This document shows positions 26,508-35,401 of a DNA stretch of 64,000 bases, piece by piece. Source of the DNA: Brevibacillus sp. SYP-B805 (GTDB lineage Bacteria > Bacillota > Bacilli > Brevibacillales > Brevibacillaceae); contig NZ_JAALGD010000002.1 in the NCBI RefSeq assembly GCF_011059135.1, positions 186,001-250,000 on the forward strand. The letters run 5' to 3'. Under the pieces are notes generated by a model that was given only the letters and a program-made list of their open reading frames with translations, was not told where the DNA came from and did not search any database. Numbering within the stretch: position 1 is the first letter of the stretch; each line of letters begins with the position of its first letter. The position numbers and the translations under genes were made by a program.

Positions 26508-26620
26508 ATAACCCCGCCGACTTAAGCGAACGCTCCACCCACTCGGCGATAGCCATCGCTGCGCCGAGTGGGAGCCCTCTGCCGAGTGGGGTCCCTTGCT
26601 GGTGTCGGCGGGGGCCCCCA
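26508..26620. repeat. Nested-hairpin intergenic repeat, copy B (full length, expanded loop)
   Basis: Outer stem 26512-26521 with 26604-26613. The first 40 and last 40 bases are nearly identical to copy A at 2484-2562. The inner part is longer: an extra CCGAGTGGG arm and a GCGATAGCCATCGC mini-hairpin suggest tandem duplication of the inner stem. Confidence 0.85.
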
Positions 26621-26624
26621 ACCA

Positions 26625-26670
26625 TAACCCCGCCGACTTAAGCTAACGCTGATGTCGGCGGGGGCCCCAA
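26625..26670. repeat. Nested-hairpin intergenic repeat, copy C (internal deletion)
   Basis: Same outer stem (26628-26637 with 26654-26663) and same flanks as copies A and B, but the whole inner hairpin is missing. It lies five bases from copy B in the same orientation. Together with the promoter and the csp terminator these repeats fill the 357-base gap between spoIVFA and the cold shock gene. Confidence 0.82.
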
Positions 26671-26723
26671 TCTTTCTTACTTTGCTTTAGCGCTTTAAAG
26701 ATCTTGAACTTTCCGATATACTC

Positions 26724-26758
26724 AAAAAAGCAGTCCCTCCACAGAGAGACTGCTTTTT
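26724..26758. terminator. Terminator of the cold shock gene
   Basis: AAAAAGCAGTC (near 26725-26734) pairs with GACTGCTTTTT (26748-26758); A/T tracts on both sides make it bidirectional. Confidence 0.92.
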
Positions 26759-26772
26759 AACCAGCAGGACGA

Positions 26773-26973
26773 TTACAGTTTTACAACGTTGGCTGCTTGA
26801 GGACCGCGGCTGCCTTGCACGATTTCGAATTCAACCTTTTGGCCTTCTTCGAGTGTTTTGAAACCTTCCGCTTTGATAGCGCTGTAGTGAACGAATACGT
26901 CGTCTCCGCCCTCAACTTGGATGAACCCGAAGCCTTTTTCTGCGTTAAACCATTTTACAGTACCTTGTTGCAT
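26773..26973 (-). CDS. Cold shock protein (CspA family)
   Basis: 66 residues, the exact family length. RNA-binding motifs RNP1 (KGFGFIQV) and RNP2 (VFVHYSAI) are intact. Small OB-fold RNA chaperone that melts secondary structure in mRNA. GGGAGG precedes ATG 26973. A longer in-frame extension is not used because it lacks a ribosome binding site and adds nothing conserved. Preceded by a 260-base AT-rich leader region. Confidence 0.95.
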   Translation of the reverse strand: MQQGTVKWFNAEKGFGFIQVEGGDDVFVHYSAIKAEGFKTLEEGQKVEFEIVQGSRGPQAANVVKL

Positions 26974-27236
26974 GAAGAAAAACCTCCCAAAAATATACGC
27001 CGCCCGTGGAGACGTAAAATGATACGCTAACCGACTGCTTTCCCGCGATTCGTTCATGTATGAAAAAAAGCCGCACCTGAAAGAGATTTGATCACATGGG
27101 TGACGCATCTCATAAAAGGTACGACTTCTCATCCAATCATCAAATCACTTATAGGGAAAAAAATCCGGTTAACTTACATCGAGTTTAACACACTTTCCCC
27201 GCTTTGTCACGCGTTTTGCTTCCAGAAAAGATTTTT
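26974..27236 (-). promoter_or_regulatory. AT-rich upstream region of the cold shock gene
   Basis: No gene is visible. The region is markedly richer in A+T than its surroundings, as expected for a csp promoter and long 5' leader. A possible promoter TTGATG, 16 bases, TACCTT lies on the minus strand near 27110-27140, which would give a leader of about 130 bases; an alternative -10 TATCAT is nearer the gene. Neither is strong. Confidence 0.35.
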
Positions 27237-28367
27237 TCAATCAAATCGCAACTTGTCTTTGCGCATGCCGATGTTGAGCACCACGCCCATAATGAGAAAG
27301 TTGGTGATCAGGGAACTGCCCCCGTAGCTGATAAACGGCAGAGGCAACCCGGTGATGGGCATCAGCTGGATGGTCATCCCGATATTCTCAAACACCTGGA
27401 AGGTAAGCATGCCGACCACCCCGGCAACCACATAGCTGCCGAACGGATCTTTCGCTTCGAAGGCGATGCGGATCATCCGGTAGATCAGAAAGAAAAAGAG
27501 GATCATCAGGCAGCTTGCGCCAATGAAGCCCATCTTCTCGGCTATCACGGTGAAAATGAAGTCGCTCTCCCCTACCGGTACCCAGCCGAAACTGGCCTGT
27601 GTCGCCGTGTTTACCCCTTTGCCCAAAAGCTCCCCGGAACCGATGGCGATCATCGACTGGATCAATTGAAAGCCATCTCCCATCGGATCAACATCCGGAT
27701 TCAGCCAGGTCACAATCCGTTTCCACTGATACGGTTTGATGATTTTGAAGAAGATCGTCTGTTTGTAGTGATACAGGAGCGTCATGGCGGCAAAAAAGCT
27801 GCCGATCAGGATCCCCCCCAACACGATATGGCGGGACCGGATGCCGCCTACAAGCATCATGGCGGCAAAAATGCCGCAGTAGACGAGCGCCGTGCCCAGA
27901 TCAGGCTGCACCAGAATGAGCAGGAGCGGAACCCCGAGCACAAGCGAAACGGGTATCAAATCCTTGAGATGACGGTATCTTTCCGGGTTTTCCGCCTGCT
28001 TGGACATCAACCTGGCGACTGCCAGAATAGTAAACAACTTCATCGGTTCGGAAGGTTGGAACAGCACGGGGCCAAGATCATACCAGCTGGTTGCGCCATT
28101 GATCTCTCTTGTCTGAAACACGCCGAGCAGCAGAACGATCCCGAATCCGTACAGCAAGTAGGCGAAGGTATAGTACAGCCGGTAATCGAACGACAGCGTG
28201 GCAAACAAGACAAGGAAGCCCACGATATACCACAAGACCTGCTTGTTCGCGGTTTCCACGCCGGCAGCCGAGCCGGAAATCCCCAGGTAACTGAACAGAC
28301 CCAGGGCAAGAAGAATCAGGAGGATCATCCAATCAAGCTGCTTCAGGTGCCGTTTTTCGAGGTCCAC
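27237..28367 (-). CDS. rodA: Peptidoglycan glycosyltransferase RodA
   Basis: 376 residues, ten predicted membrane helices. SEDS family glycosyltransferase that polymerises lipid II for lateral wall growth with a class B PBP. Conserved segments: GATSWYDLGPVLFQPSEPMKL, LVQPDLGTALVY, and LPFISYGGSSL near the C-terminus; NPDVDPMGDGFQLIQS with the catalytic-loop Asp typical of RodA. Start GTG 28367 after GGGAGGGAG. Encoded close to its likely partners PBP2 and MreBCD, but separated from minD by 256 bases of repeat sequence. Confidence 0.94.
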   Translation of the reverse strand: MDLEKRHLKQLDWMILLILLALGLFSYLGISGSAAGVETANKQVLWYIVGFLVLFATLSFDYRLYYTFAYLLYGFGIVLLLGVFQTREINGATSWYDLGPVLFQPSEPMKLFTILAVARLMSKQAENPERYRHLKDLIPVSLVLGVPLLLILVQPDLGTALVYCGIFAAMMLVGGIRSRHIVLGGILIGSFFAAMTLLYHYKQTIFFKIIKPYQWKRIVTWLNPDVDPMGDGFQLIQSMIAIGSGELLGKGVNTATQASFGWVPVGESDFIFTVIAEKMGFIGASCLMILFFFLIYRMIRIAFEAKDPFGSYVVAGVVGMLTFQVFENIGMTIQLMPITGLPLPFISYGGSSLITNFLIMGVVLNIGMRKDKLRFD

Positions 28368-28387
28368 GCTTCTCCCTCCCATAAAAT

Positions 28388-28476
28388 ACCCAGCCGAGAC
28401 TAGCGCTAGCGATCCACCCACTCGGCCAAGCGATCACTGGCGCCAAATGGGGGTTCTTCCTGAGTCGGCTGGGGCC
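28388..28476. repeat. Nested-hairpin intergenic repeat, copy D (diverged)
   Basis: Outer stem CCCAGCCGA (28389-28397) with TCGGCTGGG (about 28465-28473). It keeps the CCACCCACTCGGC core shared with copies A and B, but the inner partner arm has decayed. It lies just upstream of rodA. Confidence 0.65.
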
Positions 28477-28480
28477 TTTA

Positions 28481-28582
28481 GAAAAACTCGGCTTGTCGCC
28501 CAGTCCTATGGCGAAAGCCGAAGTTTTTCTTATACTTTCATCCTTTATCGCGTTAGCGAAATTAAACTTTCTGAAAGTGCAA
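28481..28582 (-). repeat. Repeat family E, complete unit
   Basis: About 100 bases on the minus strand: TTGCACTTTCAGAAA, an AT-rich block with GATAAAGGATGAA, then a hairpin of AAAAACTTCGGCTT with AAGCCGAGTTTTT that resembles a terminator. Its two halves occur separately on either side of ridA (8301-8346 and 7672-7717). Confidence 0.75.
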
Positions 28583-28590
28583 CGAAAGAA

Positions 28591-28606
28591 ACAGGGTTGT
28601 CCCTGT
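28591..28606 (-). terminator. Short hairpin after minD
   Basis: ACAGGG and CCCTGT with a four-base loop followed by TTCTTT on the minus strand, 17 bases after the minD stop. Confidence 0.5.
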
Positions 28607-28623
28607 CCCATTCGCACGATTTG

Positions 28624-29418
28624 CTATTTCAAGCCAAAAAACTTGCGTACTTTGCTCAACACGCCCGTTTTCTCCTCCAGCGGCAGCAGCGGCACCGATT
28701 CGCCCAAAAGGCGGCGGGCGATATTCCGGTAAGCCAGGGAGGCGCGTGATTCGTGACTCATGACAGCCGGCTCACCCATGTTTGCCGACTTGATCACAAA
28801 TTCATCATCCGGCACAACGCCAAGCAAGTCAATGGCTAATAAATCCAGGATATCTTCCACATCCAGCATGTCGCCGTTTTTCATCATGTGGGAGCGGACG
28901 CGGTTGATCACCAGTTTGGGCATGCCCACCTTTTCCCTCTCCAACAGGCCGATGATCCGGTCGGCGTCGCGCACCGCCGCTTTTTCGGGCGTGGTGACCA
29001 CGATCGCCTGATCCGCCCCGGCGATGGCATTGCGGAAGCCTTGTTCGATGCCCGCCGGACAATCGATGATCACATAGTCGAATTCCCGCTTCAGCTGGGT
29101 GATGATCTCCTCCATCTGTTCGGGCGTCACGGCCGATTTGTCCTTGGTTTGCGCTGCCGGCAGCAGGGAAAGCGTCTCGAACCGTTTATCCTTGATCAAG
29201 GCTTGCTGCAGGCGGCATGCTCCCTCCGCAACATCGACCAGGTCATAGATGATCCGGTTCTCCAGCCCCATGACCACGTCAAGATTGCGCAGGCCGATGT
29301 CGGTATCCACCAGACATACTTTCTGGCCATGCAGGGCGAGAGCCGTCCCGATGTTGGCAGAACTGGTCGTCTTCCCGACACCGCCTTTACCTGAAGTGAC
29401 TACGATTCCGATTCCCAC
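28624..29418 (-). CDS. minD: Septum site-determining ATPase MinD
   Basis: 264 residues. Membrane-associated ParA-type ATPase that places MinC at the poles to prevent polar division. Deviant Walker A: TSGKGGVGKTTSSANIG with both Lys residues; switch motifs DTDIGLRNLDVVMG and YVIIDCPAGIEQG. The C-terminal amphipathic targeting helix is VLSKVRKFFGLK. GTG start after GAGGAGG. Follows minC by 27 bases. Confidence 0.96.
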   Translation of the reverse strand: MGIGIVVTSGKGGVGKTTSSANIGTALALHGQKVCLVDTDIGLRNLDVVMGLENRIIYDLVDVAEGACRLQQALIKDKRFETLSLLPAAQTKDKSAVTPEQMEEIITQLKREFDYVIIDCPAGIEQGFRNAIAGADQAIVVTTPEKAAVRDADRIIGLLEREKVGMPKLVINRVRSHMMKNGDMLDVEDILDLLAIDLLGVVPDDEFVIKSANMGEPAVMSHESRASLAYRNIARRLLGESVPLLPLEEKTGVLSKVRKFFGLK

Positions 29419-29445
29419 GTCGCTACCTCCTCATTCTTGCGCGCA

Positions 29446-30117
29446 CTACCGTTTCTTCAATCCCAAATCGGGCCTGACCCGCGACAGATAATTCATTTTG
29501 GCCACCAGCATCTTCCCGTCCTGCAAATAGGCAAATTCCGTGGCTCCTGTCGTCTCCGCCCATTCTTCGCCCGGCCGGCTGATCACATCCGCGATCCGAA
29601 GCTGTGTCGGACGCATCGCCGCCGCCGCGATAATCACCTGGTCATCCCCGTTGGTTCCCGCGTGGGCAACCCCGCGCAGATGACCGATCACGAAGATGCT
29701 GCCCGTGCTTTTCACCGTACCGCCCGGATTGACATCGCCCAGCAGCAGCACATCCCCGTCAACATCCAGCACCTGTCCGGAACGGACGGTATGCGTCTGG
29801 ATTTTGAACCCCGTCTTGAGACGCTCGGCAAACGCCTCTTCCCTGGTGATCACATCGGAGTCAATGGTATGAATGACCAGGTTGCCCCGCTGGCGGATGA
29901 TGCCGGTAAGCTCTTCCTGCTGTTCAGGGGTGCAGTAGCGCTTGCCCAGCTTGAGCGATACCCGAACCAGCGGACCTGTCAATATTTGCTGATGGCTGTG
30001 CTCAATCTTTTCCCTTAGGTCGGCGAGCAGCTCATCGAATGAACATGTATCGTCCATGAAGAAGACCAAGCCCTCTTTTGTTCCTTTGATTGTTACCTTG
30101 TTTCTTCCCGTCGTCAT
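29446..30117 (-). CDS. minC: Septum formation inhibitor MinC
   Basis: 223 residues. N-terminal domain (residues 1-100) inhibits FtsZ assembly; the C-terminal beta-helix, with GQVLDVDGDVLLLGDVNPGG and the HAGTNGDDQVIIAAAAM segment, dimerises and binds MinD. ATG 30117 has GAGGTGA upstream. Operon with minD, downstream of the mre/PBP2 genes as in other Bacillales. Confidence 0.95.
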   Translation of the reverse strand: MTTGRNKVTIKGTKEGLVFFMDDTCSFDELLADLREKIEHSHQQILTGPLVRVSLKLGKRYCTPEQQEELTGIIRQRGNLVIHTIDSDVITREEAFAERLKTGFKIQTHTVRSGQVLDVDGDVLLLGDVNPGGTVKSTGSIFVIGHLRGVAHAGTNGDDQVIIAAAAMRPTQLRIADVISRPGEEWAETTGATEFAYLQDGKMLVAKMNYLSRVRPDLGLKKR

Positions 30118-30200
30118 GGACCTGTTTCACCTCGACCGTTACCATTCGCCATGATAAGGAGAGATTCCTGCTCATTAGCAAAATTTGCCGAAACAGGTCG

Positions 30201-32642
30201 CTATTTTTGAACGGCTGGCTGGGAAGGTTTCTGGCCGGTCAGTTCTCCCGGATAAAGCTCGTTGTAAGCCTCCAGGATTTGACGGGCGATCGGCCCGGAG
30301 GCATCGGAGCTGTGCGCCCCTTCCAGCAATCCGTTCGGAATGATGACCACAAACGCAACCTTGGGATGCTCATAGGGGGCATAGCCGATCAAGAGCGCAT
30401 TGTCCGTACGTTTTCCCGTCTGGGCGGTACCGGTCTTGGCCGCCACGTTGAAGGGCAGACCGGCGAAGGCCCGGGAGGCCGTCCCGCCCGGCAGGGTAAC
30501 CATGTGCATCCCTTCCTGGGCCAGTTTCAGCCATTGGGGATCGATCTGGATCTTGTTCAATACTTCCGGTTCGAATTTCATCAAGGTCTTGCCCGGCTTT
30601 TTCGGATCGTTGGACCCTTCCCGGATCTCTCGGACAAAATGCGGGCGGATGCGATACCCGCCGTTGGCGATGGTGCACACGTACTGCCCCAACTGCATGG
30701 GCGTAAACAGGTCGTACTGGCCGATAAACGCATGGGCCAGGTTGCCGTAGTAGTCGTTGGGGTTTTCCCAACCGGAGCTTTCATACGGCAGGTCTACGCC
30801 TGTCTTTACCCCCAGGCCGAACTGTGCATTGTAAAAATCGAGAACGGAAAACTGTTCCTTGTAGCTGTTTTTGGCCCGTCTGGCGAAGCGGACCGCCATC
30901 TCGTACATGTAGGTGTTGTTGGAAACCTGCAGGGCGCGGCGGGCATTGACCGGACCATGGCCTCCCGCCTTCCAGTTGCGCATGAAGACGTTCCCCACTT
31001 TCAGTCCGCCCCGGTCAAAAATGGTTTCATTGGGCGTCGTCAGCTTCTCCTGCAGGGCAAGCATGACGGAGATCGGCTTCACCGTGGACCCAGGCGGATA
31101 CGCACTGCCGATGAAGCGGTTGGCTTCGTTGGGGAGAATCTGGGTTTCCCACTTCTCATTGAACGTTTTTCGGTCATAATACCAGTTCAGATTGTAATCC
31201 GGATAGCTTGCCATGGCCAGAATTTCGCCGGTATTCGGGTCCATCACCAGGGCATGGGCGTCTTTCATCTCCTTGGGATACGCCGGGTTTTTCTTCATGG
31301 CCTCAAAGTTGGTTTTCAGGATTTGTTCCACACGGCTCTGGAAGCGCCAGTCCAGCGCCAAAACCAGATCGTCCCCGGGCTGCGGGGCCTGCCGCTCCCG
31401 CTTCTCGATGGTTTCGGAATCCTTGTTGACGTGAACTTCCATCACGCCGTCCTTGCCGCGCAAATAGCGTTCATAATACTTTTCCAGATTGGTGATGCCC
31501 ACCTGGTCAAACGGGTTGTATCCCTGCGCCTTGTATTCCTCCACCTGATCGGGAGGAATCGGCTTAATGTACCCCAAAAAGTGGGTGCCCACCGTGGTCC
31601 CGTCCGCCTCCTCGCGAATCTGCCGGATCGGTTCCAGCACCACGCTGACACCCGGCAGCTCGTTGCGCCGCTCTTCGATCATGAACATCTCTTTCTCGGA
31701 GATGTTTACTTTCACCCGGCGCGGGATGTAGCTCGCGATATTGTAGGAGCGCATCTCTTTCAGAATGTTCAGCTTGTGCCATTGGAAGCGGCGCTGCTGG
31801 TCGGTCAGCGGCAGCGGCACATCGATGTCAAGCATGGCGGCGTACCGCAGCAGGTCCATATCCGATTTTTCGCGCAGACTGGCCGGGTCGGGAAGCATCC
31901 GCAGCTGCGCTTTTACCTCTTTGATCAGGCCATCCCGTTCCTCCGACGTGAAGGAAATCTTGAAGGGAAGATTGGCTTGCAGCGCATATTTGAGCAGCTC
32001 GCTGTCCGGGATCTCCGCGAGAACGGCAGGCTGCCCGGCCGCCTTGTTCTTCACCGTGCCCTTCAGGCTGTTTTTGATCAACTCCCGATCCTTGCTGTCG
32101 AGCGTGACCCGAGCCTTCAGCCCAACCGCGCTTGCCGTCTTCACCAGCTGCCGGTTGTCCAGGGCGTCCACCTGGGCGACCGTGGGCAGCGCCTTCAGCT
32201 TCGGTTCGATCTGCGCAATCAGCTTCTCCGTCTCCTTCGGTCCGAACGCGACCGGCAGGGTTGCCTGCAGATCAAGCGCCAGCTTCAGCAGCTCCTTGTC
32301 CGTGCCGGTCTTTTCGCCGTCCATGTTGAGGATGCGGGCCAGTTTGTCCGCCACTTCCTCTTCATCGATCGACTGGTTTTGCTCTTCCACATAGGTGACG
32401 GTGTACACCGGCTTGTTGGAGACCAGCACTTCTCCGTTCCGGTCCAGAATGCGACCGCGCGGCGCGGCGATCGGCAGCTCACGGGTGCTGTATTTCTCCA
32501 GTGCGTGCTTGTACTGCTCTCCTTCCACCAATTGGACGAAAGCCAGACGCAAAATAATGGCGGCAAAAAACAGGAAGACAATGAAAAACAAGATATTCAA
32601 TCTTGTCGGGATATGGGACAGGTGCTCTTTTTTTTCTCCCAT
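30201..32642 (-). CDS. mrdA: Penicillin-binding protein 2 (MrdA/PbpA type) with repeat insertion
   Basis: 813 residues, longer than usual for this class (about 600-720). One N-terminal membrane helix (16-36), a PBP dimerisation region beginning AAPRGRILDRNGEVLVSN (59-76), and a transpeptidase domain with the active-site Ser519 in GSTVK, SNN at 574-576 and KTG at 736-738. It crosslinks peptidoglycan for cell elongation together with RodA. Residues about 115-297 hold four degenerate tandem repeats of about 37-51 residues, each opening like D-x-x-L-L-K-Y-A and continuing with a T-x-x-E-R-x-x-L-I helix. AAGGAGG precedes the ATG. Located between mreD and minC. Confidence 0.93.
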   Translation of the reverse strand: MGEKKEHLSHIPTRLNILFFIVFLFFAAIILRLAFVQLVEGEQYKHALEKYSTRELPIAAPRGRILDRNGEVLVSNKPVYTVTYVEEQNQSIDEEEVADKLARILNMDGEKTGTDKELLKLALDLQATLPVAFGPKETEKLIAQIEPKLKALPTVAQVDALDNRQLVKTASAVGLKARVTLDSKDRELIKNSLKGTVKNKAAGQPAVLAEIPDSELLKYALQANLPFKISFTSEERDGLIKEVKAQLRMLPDPASLREKSDMDLLRYAAMLDIDVPLPLTDQQRRFQWHKLNILKEMRSYNIASYIPRRVKVNISEKEMFMIEERRNELPGVSVVLEPIRQIREEADGTTVGTHFLGYIKPIPPDQVEEYKAQGYNPFDQVGITNLEKYYERYLRGKDGVMEVHVNKDSETIEKRERQAPQPGDDLVLALDWRFQSRVEQILKTNFEAMKKNPAYPKEMKDAHALVMDPNTGEILAMASYPDYNLNWYYDRKTFNEKWETQILPNEANRFIGSAYPPGSTVKPISVMLALQEKLTTPNETIFDRGGLKVGNVFMRNWKAGGHGPVNARRALQVSNNTYMYEMAVRFARRAKNSYKEQFSVLDFYNAQFGLGVKTGVDLPYESSGWENPNDYYGNLAHAFIGQYDLFTPMQLGQYVCTIANGGYRIRPHFVREIREGSNDPKKPGKTLMKFEPEVLNKIQIDPQWLKLAQEGMHMVTLPGGTASRAFAGLPFNVAAKTGTAQTGKRTDNALLIGYAPYEHPKVAFVVIIPNGLLEGAHSSDASGPIARQILEAYNELYPGELTGQKPSQPAVQK

Positions 32643-32705
32643 TGGCCGGTATCCTCCTTATCGGCGAGCCCTGCGCCGATGATGCTTCCTTTCACGCCTT
32701 GCAGC

Positions 32706-33230
32706 TTACTCATGTCGTCCGTTCTTTTGCAGCGCTACCTCCCTGCAGAGCCGTGAAAACGGGAGGTAGATCAGCATGGCGAACAGCAGGTTGCACGCGA
32801 CGCTGGGCAAGATCTGTTTGGTTAATATCCATTGTACATCAACAGGGAAAGTGGAAAACAGGCGGAATAAACTGTACAAAAACCACTCATGTCCAAAAAG
32901 CACCAGCGCTACCGTGACAAAAAGAACCGCGGGCGTCCGGTGGAACAGCAGCACGGCCAAACCGGCAAAATAGCAGGCGACCATCATGGTGAGGGCGTAG
33001 ACGCCGATAACCTGACCGTAAAGCACATCCTGCAGCAGGCCGATCGCCAGGCCGTAGAAAAGCCCTTCTCTGCGACCCAGCAGCATGGCGACCAGAATGG
33101 CGCCGACAAGCGCAAAGCGGGGTACTGCCATCCATGACAGACCCCAAGCGCTTGGTGTAAGTATTTGCAGGACGGTGCCTTCCAGGATGAAGAGTACCAG
33201 CAGTGTGGAGGTGAGAATCAGTCGTGCCAT
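32706..33230 (-). CDS. mreD: Rod shape-determining protein MreD
   Basis: 174 residues, about five membrane helices, little else conserved, as is normal for MreD. The family-type segment REGLFYGLAIGLLQDVLYGQVIG lies mid-protein. Inner-membrane link between MreC and the elongation machinery. The ATG overlaps the mreC stop by one base (TGATG), with GGAGGTCATTG upstream. Confidence 0.9.
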   Translation of the reverse strand: MARLILTSTLLVLFILEGTVLQILTPSAWGLSWMAVPRFALVGAILVAMLLGRREGLFYGLAIGLLQDVLYGQVIGVYALTMMVACYFAGLAVLLFHRTPAVLFVTVALVLFGHEWFLYSLFRLFSTFPVDVQWILTKQILPSVACNLLFAMLIYLPFSRLCREVALQKNGRHE

Positions 33231-34213
33231 CAATGACCTCCTCCGCTGCCTGCCGCCGGAGCGGGATTGGCAGCCGGTTGTGAATCAGCCGTGGCAGGCG
33301 GTTGGCCGGAAACCTCCGCCTGCTGGGACGGAACGAGATCACCGGAAGGCGTCACCGTAACCATTCGCTCCACCACGAATACTTCGCTGATCTGGGAAAA
33401 ATCGGCGTTCGGCTGAATATAGACGGTTTGAGTCAGCCCAAGCACGTCCGGCTGGGCACGCACCACCCGGCCAATCGGCAAACCCCACGGCATCACACCG
33501 CCAAGCCCGGAGGTAATTACCTGCTGTTTTTCCCCAATCTTCTGGCCCAAAGGAATTTTGCGCATTATCAAAAGCTGCTGCTGCGGGTCGTATTCCTCAA
33601 CGACGCCGTTGACAGGCAGGTAGGTCGTCTTGCCGTTCACAGTCTGCTCGGTCAGAATGGTGGCAGAGATGTGGTTGCTCCGCTCAATGTTCGTCAGCAG
33701 TTCCACCGTCGAGGAAAAATTGGATACCGATTGAATCCGACCGATCAAGCCTTTGGACGTGATGACGGCCATATCCTTCTTGATCCCTGCTTTCAGGCCT
33801 TTATCGATCGTCATCACGTCATTCCAATGATCGCTGCTGCGCGCCACCACTTCCGCATACCGCAGCTGAAACTTGTTCAAATTGGATTTGGCCTGAAGCA
33901 TGTCGCGCAGCCGCTCGTTTTCCGCTCTTAGCATGGTTAATTCCGCAGCCGTCTGCGCATATTGGTCCAGGCTTGCCTTCAGCGCGCGATTTTCTTCATA
34001 CACATTGTAGGCATCCTGCACGTCATGAATAAAATCGGAAAAAGCCTGGGCAGGGCGGTAAAAAATGCCCTGCACCACGCTAAACAAGTCTTTCACAAAC
34101 ATCTCGGGCCAGGTAAGACTGGTGCGTTCTCTGGAGGTATACCCCATGACGGTGATAAGCAAAACCAACCCGACGAGCACGATGATCAGCCGTTTGTTAC
34201 CGAAGAACGACAT
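33230..34213 (-). CDS. mreC: Rod shape-determining protein MreC
   Basis: 327 residues: one membrane helix (8-26), a coiled coil (about 65-110, NRALKASLDQYAQTAAEL) and the beta-barrel region (GLIGRIQSVSNFSSTVELLT, VVEEYDPQQQLLIMRKIPLG). The last 40 residues are Pro/Ala/Gln-rich and probably disordered. Activates PBP2/RodA from outside the membrane. ATG with GGAGGAG upstream; 14 bases after mreB. Confidence 0.95.
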   Translation of the reverse strand: MSFFGNKRLIIVLVGLVLLITVMGYTSRERTSLTWPEMFVKDLFSVVQGIFYRPAQAFSDFIHDVQDAYNVYEENRALKASLDQYAQTAAELTMLRAENERLRDMLQAKSNLNKFQLRYAEVVARSSDHWNDVMTIDKGLKAGIKKDMAVITSKGLIGRIQSVSNFSSTVELLTNIERSNHISATILTEQTVNGKTTYLPVNGVVEEYDPQQQLLIMRKIPLGQKIGEKQQVITSGLGGVMPWGLPIGRVVRAQPDVLGLTQTVYIQPNADFSQISEVFVVERMVTVTPSGDLVPSQQAEVSGQPPATADSQPAANPAPAAGSGGGH

Positions 34214-34227
34214 GCCGACTCCTCCGT

Positions 34228-35271
34228 CTATCTGCCCCGTTTCGTGCGGGAGGAAGTAATGCCGTGTTTCGATTTAAACAGGTGCAGATTCTCCAGCGCG
34301 CGGCCCGTGCCGATCGCAACGCAGTCCAGCGCATTCTCGGCAACGTGAACAGGCATGCCTGTCTCCTTGCTGAGCAGGCGGTCCAGATTGCGCAGCAGCG
34401 CCCCTCCACCGGTCAGCACAATGCCGCGATCCATAATGTCGGCTGCGAGTTCCGGCGGGCTTTTCTCCAGGGTGATCTTGACCGTTTCAATGATGGCGGA
34501 TACCGTTTCCGACAAGGCTTCCGCAATTTCGGCGCTGGAGACGCTGATCGTTTTTGGCAGGCCGGTGACCAGATCGCGGCCGCGGATATCGACCGACTCC
34601 GGCTCTTCCGGCGGGAGGGCGGAGCCGATTTCCAGCTTCAGGGTTTCCGCCGTGCGCTCTCCGATCATCAGGTTGTAACGGCGTTTGATGTATTGGATGA
34701 TCGCTTCATCCATCTCGTCCCCCGCCACGCGCAGGGAACGGCAGGTGACGATGCCGCCGAGCGAAATGATGGCCACCTCGGTGGTCCCGCCTCCGATATC
34801 GACGACCATGCTGCCGGTCGGCTCCCATACCGGCAGATCGGCACCGATCGCAGCCGCAAACGGCTCCTCGATGGTGTACGCCTCCTTTGCGCCCGCCTGC
34901 TTGGTCGCATCTTCGACCGCGCGTTTCTCCACGGCGGTTATCCCGGACGGTACGCATACCATCACGTTGGGGCGGCGCGAGAACAATCCCTGGTTCTTTT
35001 GCGCCTGACGGATAAAGTAGCGCATCATGGTCGCCGTGGTTTCAAAATCGGCAATCACGCCGTCTTTCATCGGCCGGACGGCCACGATATTGCCGGGCGT
35101 GCGGCCGATCATGCTTTTGGCCGCGTTCCCCACGGCTTCAATGGTATTTGTATCGGTACGGATTGCCACAACGGACGGTTCCCGTACGACAATTCCTTTT
35201 CCTTTCACATAAACAAGCGTATTGGCTGTGCCGAGGTCAATCCCCATGTCACGCGAAAATCCACCGAGCAT
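34228..35271 (-). CDS. mreB: Rod shape-determining actin homologue MreB
   Basis: 347 residues. Bacterial actin that guides lateral wall synthesis. Nucleotide-binding motifs: [15 protein letters not shown] (phosphate 1), [15 protein letters not shown] (phosphate 2) and [15 protein letters not shown] (adenosine). The start is ATG 35271 after AAGGAGATATTACT; in-frame upstream sequence is not conserved. Leads mreBCD; the 130 bases between radC and mreB hold no other gene. Confidence 0.97.
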   Translation of the reverse strand: MLGGFSRDMGIDLGTANTLVYVKGKGIVVREPSVVAIRTDTNTIEAVGNAAKSMIGRTPGNIVAVRPMKDGVIADFETTATMMRYFIRQAQKNQGLFSRRPNVMVCVPSGITAVEKRAVEDATKQAGAKEAYTIEEPFAAAIGADLPVWEPTGSMVVDIGGGTTEVAIISLGGIVTCRSLRVAGDEMDEAIIQYIKRRYNLMIGERTAETLKLEIGSALPPEEPESVDIRGRDLVTGLPKTISVSSAEIAEALSETVSAIIETVKITLEKSPPELAADIMDRGIVLTGGGALLRNLDRLLSKETGMPVHVAENALDCVAIGTGRALENLHLFKSKHGITSSRTKRGR

Positions 35272-35401
35272 AGTAATATCTCCTTCCGTTTGTCCAGCAC
35301 AGTCTCGATGTGAGTTCTGCACATGATCCTTGGTGAAGCCCACCCTCAGAGCTTTTGCTGTCCAGGGCGGATACAGGCGATGCTGCATTTGCTTCTATTT
35401 C

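Noticed and set aside
26508-26670. Tandem repeats considered as a CRISPR array
   Set aside because: Only two units, internally palindromic and of different length, without regular spacers and with no cas genes.
30090-32756. Very long plus-strand open frame (about 888 codons)
   Set aside because: It is the exact antisense of the PBP2 gene, has no signature of any family and no ribosome binding site; long antisense frames are common in GC-rich genes.
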